This document shows, piece by piece, positions 61,675-64,000 of a stretch of 64,000 bases of DNA. Position 1 is the first letter of the stretch. The number at the start of each line of letters is the position of its first letter. The DNA comes from Parvularculaceae bacterium (GTDB taxonomy: Bacteria > Pseudomonadota > Alphaproteobacteria > Caulobacterales > Parvularculaceae). The stretch lies in assembly GCA_021776465.1 (NCBI GenBank), contig JAJFFU010000113.1:62001-126000 (forward strand), given 5' to 3'. A program made the position numbers and the translations under genes. The notes beneath the pieces are model-generated. The model was not told the origin of the DNA and made no database searches. It saw nothing but the letters and a program-made list of their open reading frames with translations.

Positions 61675-61709
61675 TAATTCACTTGACATCCTACACTGGA
61701 GCTAGAACA

Positions 61710-61931
61710 ATGAAGCTTATCGCAAATGACCGTCCAGAACCACGCCTCTCTCGCATTTCTGTTGAGTACACGGCATTTGAGGAAAACAAGCCATCTCTCG
61801 CCACTCTCTTGCGCTTGTGCGAAGTGGAGGGGCAAATCCCTGATGACGAAATCCCAGATGCCCCCATGGACGCAGACAAGCCAACCATCAGCGAGCTACA
61901 GAATGGTGTCAAGGGGCGGCACGTTGTCTAG
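61710..61931 (+). CDS. Hypothetical acidic protein (73 aa)
   Basis: MKLIANDRPEPRLSRISVEYTAFEENKPSLATLLRLCEVEG..., C-terminal half acidic. A TTGACA 17 bp before AACAAT lies just upstream, a weak promoter candidate. Confidence 0.58.
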   Translation: MKLIANDRPEPRLSRISVEYTAFEENKPSLATLLRLCEVEGQIPDDEIPDAPMDADKPTISELQNGVKGRHVV

Positions 61932-62130
61932 GTGGGCGGATGTACAGAACAATGCAGCTACGCGTGCTATGAATTATTCTCTTCTTGAGAAATACATGCG
62001 AGAGACGGGAAGGGAAAAGGCGATGTGGCATTTTCGCAAAAGAAAGTTTGCATTTGTCGAGGCGTATGATAAACTATACATGGCGGAAGTGGAAGTGGGG
62101 CTTCAAGCGGCGCAAGGAGAAGAACAATGA
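61924..62130 (+). CDS. Hypothetical protein, TTG start (68 aa)
   Basis: From TTG 61924 (site aaggggcggcacg): SRWADVQNNAATRAMNYSLLEKYMRETGREKAMWHF..., helical. ATG 61969 is the conservative alternative. Overlaps the next start by 4 bases. Confidence 0.52.
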   Translation: MSRWADVQNNAATRAMNYSLLEKYMRETGREKAMWHFRKRKFAFVEAYDKLYMAEVEVGLQAAQGEEQ

Positions 62131-62453
62131 TGGATTTGCAGACAATCATCCACGTTAACCGAAAGCCTGATCTAGAACCAGATCCATCTCTTATGGCACG
62201 CATCCAAGAAATTTTGGATGAAGAGCTTGCCAATGAGAAATACGAGAAGATGATGCGAGATAGTGATGAGATGTTTAATGCATTTTTTTTCGTAATGAAT
62301 AGCGAAACGCTTGACTTCGCTGATGCTGGGTTCTACTATTCTCATAGCAACGGGAACGACACCTACTACGTCCATGAAGCGTACCCCGATCTGGTGATTG
62401 GCGATAATTTCTTTGTGGGCAGTAAAGAAAATACGGAGAAGAAAAATGATTAA
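62127..62453 (+). CDS. Hypothetical acidic protein (108 aa)
   Basis: Helical first half (PDPSLMARIQEILDEELANEKYEKMM), aromatic second half. Unknown. Eight-base overlap with the next gene. Confidence 0.62.
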   Translation: MMDLQTIIHVNRKPDLEPDPSLMARIQEILDEELANEKYEKMMRDSDEMFNAFFFVMNSETLDFADAGFYYSHSNGNDTYYVHEAYPDLVIGDNFFVGSKENTEKKND

Positions 62454-62601
62454 GAAGTGTAGCTGCAATCACCCGTACCAGGACAAGAAGCACGGCAAGG
62501 GCCGGCGTGTCCACACCAAGTGTACCAGCGGCTATCGCTGCACTGTGTGTACGGCTGTCAGTGGCGGTGGAGAAGGCAAGAGTAAGAAGGGGAAGAAGTA
62601 A
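62446..62601 (+). CDS. Cys-rich basic protein (51 aa)
   Basis: MIKKCSCNHPYQDKKHGKGRRVHTKC...RCTVC: CxCxH and CxxC sites with Lys/Arg, the pattern of small zinc-binding phage proteins. TAATG coupling to the next frame. Confidence 0.62.
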   Translation: MIKKCSCNHPYQDKKHGKGRRVHTKCTSGYRCTVCTAVSGGGEGKSKKGKK

Positions 62602-63029
62602 TGCTAACGGAAAATGAAAGAATTAATGGAATTAGTGGTGTAAGTGATGAAAGAAAGCCGCTAATTGCCAGGGCCCTGCGTGCTGCCGCATATGCTTGTA
62701 CGGCTTGGACATGTGATATCAATACAACATGTTCTGATTTCTATTACGACAAGACAGGGATTGGCTGACCGGCTGTGTATTTTGCCCAAGTGTTGGGTAT
62801 TTTGACACGACAAGAAGCTGAACATGGCCTCAACGGAGTTAAGGCATACTACTGTGTTAAGTTTCTTTCTGATATTTGGAAAGATCACACAGGAGAAATC
62901 AAAACCCAAAGAAATTGGGGGTACACAGACGTTATCGATGGTGGTCGTGGAGAGGAAGTGGCCGCTGTATTCTTTGCAGCAGCTAAGAGTTTGGAAGAAA
63001 ATTTGGAGAAAAATAATGAATCTGTTTGA
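62601..63029 (+). pseudogene. Hypothetical gene interrupted by one in-frame TGA
   Basis: 142 codons in one frame from ATG 62601 (coupled to the previous stop) to TGA 63027, broken only by TGA at 62766-62768 (codon 56): ...YYDKTGIG/stop/PAVYFAQVLGILTRQEAEHG.... Both parts are protein-like and the downstream part has no Shine-Dalgarno except a poorly placed GTG at 62775. Fits readthrough (Trp or other), or a recent nonsense mutation. Family not recognised. Confidence 0.55.
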
Positions 63030-63150
63030 CTCTAGGCCCATGAGCGAATACACTAAGAGTGACTGGGTGTGGTTCACACTCGCTTGTTCGCCCCCCCTGA
63101 TGATTATGGGAACTGCCCTGGCAGTGGTGCTTGCGAGCTTGGTGTCGTGA
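63016..63150 (+). CDS. Tiny membrane protein (44 aa)
   Basis: MNLFDSRPMSEYTKSDWVWFTLACSPPLMIMGTALAVVLASLVS: one TM. Site ttggagaaaaata; overlaps both neighbours. Confidence 0.55.
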   Translation: MNLFDSRPMSEYTKSDWVWFTLACSPPLMIMGTALAVVLASLVS

Positions 63151-63338
63151 ACTACGACCACCTTCATTACGAAGTTTTGCCAGAAATCGCTAGCAATTTC
63201 CGAGGGAAGTTGTACACTGTCCTTACCGAAACAGAACTCTCTGTTGCCGAAGAACTGAAGAGACAAGGGTACGGCGACTGGGTGGAGGTAATAATTGAAG
63301 GCGAGATGAACTGGAGATTTGAGGATGTCGAGGATTGA
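63147..63338 (+). CDS. Hypothetical protein (63 aa), GTG start
   Basis: MNYDHLHYEVLPEIASNFRGKLYTVLTETELSVAEELKRQG..., alpha-beta; GTG overlaps the previous stop (GTGA). Confidence 0.55.
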   Translation: MNYDHLHYEVLPEIASNFRGKLYTVLTETELSVAEELKRQGYGDWVEVIIEGEMNWRFEDVED

Positions 63339-63504
63339 CAGGATGCGGAGTGTGTCAAGGATTTTCCATAAAGTGTTGATCGATGAGTTTACGCATGTTG
63401 AGCTAAAGCTGCTTGACATTCTCGTCGCCGAGGGGTATGGTAGGTGTAGGTCGATTGGAGTAGATTCATTCGTCTATATGGATTACGAAACTGACCTCCC
63501 ATAA
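63325..63504 (+). CDS. Hypothetical protein (59 aa)
   Basis: MSRIDRMRSVSRIFHKVLIDEFTHVELKLLDILVAEGYG..., basic helix then LDILVAEGYGR. Start has ggagatttgagg. Confidence 0.57.
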   Translation: MSRIDRMRSVSRIFHKVLIDEFTHVELKLLDILVAEGYGRCRSIGVDSFVYMDYETDLP

Positions 63505-63524
63505 TATAAAAAAGGGGATAAACC

Positions 63525-63553
63525 TTGCAACCCGCTAGCCGACAGCTTATACT
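63525..63553 (+). promoter_or_regulatory. Sigma70 promoter
   Basis: TTGCAA, exactly 17 bp, TATACT; nearly the same form as the promoter of the ParB-like gene. Confidence 0.8.
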
Positions 63554-63593
63554 GAAGCTGAGCATCAGGAGGGCGAAGGAACGACGGCAGAAT

Positions 63594-63692
63594 TTGCCTT
63601 TCTCCGAAACATCGAGCGAAGTGATTTACAAGGCAAATAAAAGAATCACGGATGGAGAAAAAGCGCTTGCCTATCTGAGAAGCATCTCTTAA
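63594..63692 (+). CDS. Possible small protein (32 aa), TTG start
   Basis: Frame PFSETSSEVIYKANKRITDGEKALAYLRSIS is open upstream to near the promoter, with aggagg 7-9 bases before non-standard codons. No ATG/GTG; start uncertain. Confidence 0.3.
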   Translation: MPFSETSSEVIYKANKRITDGEKALAYLRSIS

Positions 63693-63720
63693 AATAAGGG
63701 TAGAACAAAAGAGGATTGAC

Positions 63721-63888
63721 ATGAGGAACAGTTACATCGTATACTTCGACAACGAGCCAATGGTGATTCTCCAAAAGACAGAGATGAAAACCAACGAGGT
63801 AATGCTGGACGAATACGCCAAGAAATACGCATTCGACCGCGACAGGCTGTCATGCAGCACATTCCCTCTTTCTCTAGTGGAGATTTAA
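63721..63888 (+). CDS. Hypothetical protein (55 aa)
   Basis: MRNSYIVYFDNEPMVILQKTEMKTNEVMLDEYAKKYAFDRDRL...; site agaggattgac. Overlapped by TTGACA-18-TATACT. Confidence 0.58.
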   Translation: MRNSYIVYFDNEPMVILQKTEMKTNEVMLDEYAKKYAFDRDRLSCSTFPLSLVEI

Positions 63889-63889
63889 A

Positions 63890-64000
63890 ATGAAGTACCT
63901 AAAAGAACTCGAAGACGGAATGAAAATCTCTTGCAATCCTGGGTGGCGCGTTGTAGAATACATCAGAGGGATGACGAGCGACCCGAAATACATCGCTGCC
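63890..64000 (+). CDS. Small protein with LEDGMKI motif, cut by window end
   Basis: MKYLKELEDGMKISCNPGWRVVEYI... opens like 31708, 42353 and 47858. Starts one base after the previous stop; 3' end is outside the window. Confidence 0.6.
   Translation, partial: MKYLKELEDGMKISCNPGWRVVEYIRGMTSDPKYIAA

Overview
The window is one arm of a large tailed double-stranded DNA bacteriophage. Every supported gene lies on the + strand, genes are tightly packed and often overlap by 1-20 bases, Shine-Dalgarno sites are AGGAG-like, and more than a dozen sigma70-type promoters with (mostly) 17-bp spacers are visible, so a bacterial host with a housekeeping sigma70 is likely. The host itself cannot be named from the sequence.

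Region 1 (1-4.8 kb) holds the end of an adenosylcobalamin-dependent (class II) ribonucleotide reductase carrying two inteins, each inserted immediately before an active-site cysteine, and one hypothetical gene closed by a terminator. Region 2 (4.8-25.3 kb) is the head/neck/tail morphogenesis block: a Gly/Pro/Met-rich protein, a portal with an intein, two protease-like genes, scaffold-like and decoration-like genes, a major capsid gene cut by six group I introns (two with homing endonuclease genes), connector genes, a free-standing HNH endonuclease, fibre-like proteins and small membrane proteins. Region 3 (25.3-37.5 kb) is metabolic and RNA-processing: a DUF3150-like protein, a Ycf46-like AAA+ ATPase with its usual companions DUF1257 and DUF2997, a second BCS1-like AAA ATPase, three different RNA ligases in a row, and a YqeY-like protein. 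Region 4 (37.5-40.8 kb) is a single 1084-residue presumed virion protein bounded by terminators. Region 5 (40.8-64 kb) is an accessory region of about 65 small genes mixed with at least 16 tRNA genes, several tRNA-like or structured RNAs of unknown type, a ParB-like gene of distinctly GC-rich composition, a calcineurin-like phosphoesterase, a TraB/GumN-like secreted protein, an HExxH metallopeptidase, a band-7-like membrane protein and a small P-loop kinase.

Three things stand out. First, the density of self-splicing elements: three inteins and six group I introns within the first 19 kb, all in essential genes, with the capsid gene reduced to exons of 105, 245, 190, 36, 28, 8 and 222 bases. 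Second, several tRNA genes contain loop insertions (25 bases in one anticodon loop, about 50 in one D-loop) that would need removal to give a normal tRNA, in a phage that also encodes three RNA ligases and a polynucleotide-kinase-like enzyme. Third, two otherwise intact reading frames each contain one in-frame TGA, one of them exactly at a conserved cysteine position.

The main inference is that this phage brings its own translation and RNA-repair kit (tRNAs, ligases, kinase, YqeY), its own nucleotide supply (NrdJ), and AAA ATPase modules, and that its essential genes are a refuge for selfish splicing elements. Functional names rest on motifs read by eye; no database search was possible.
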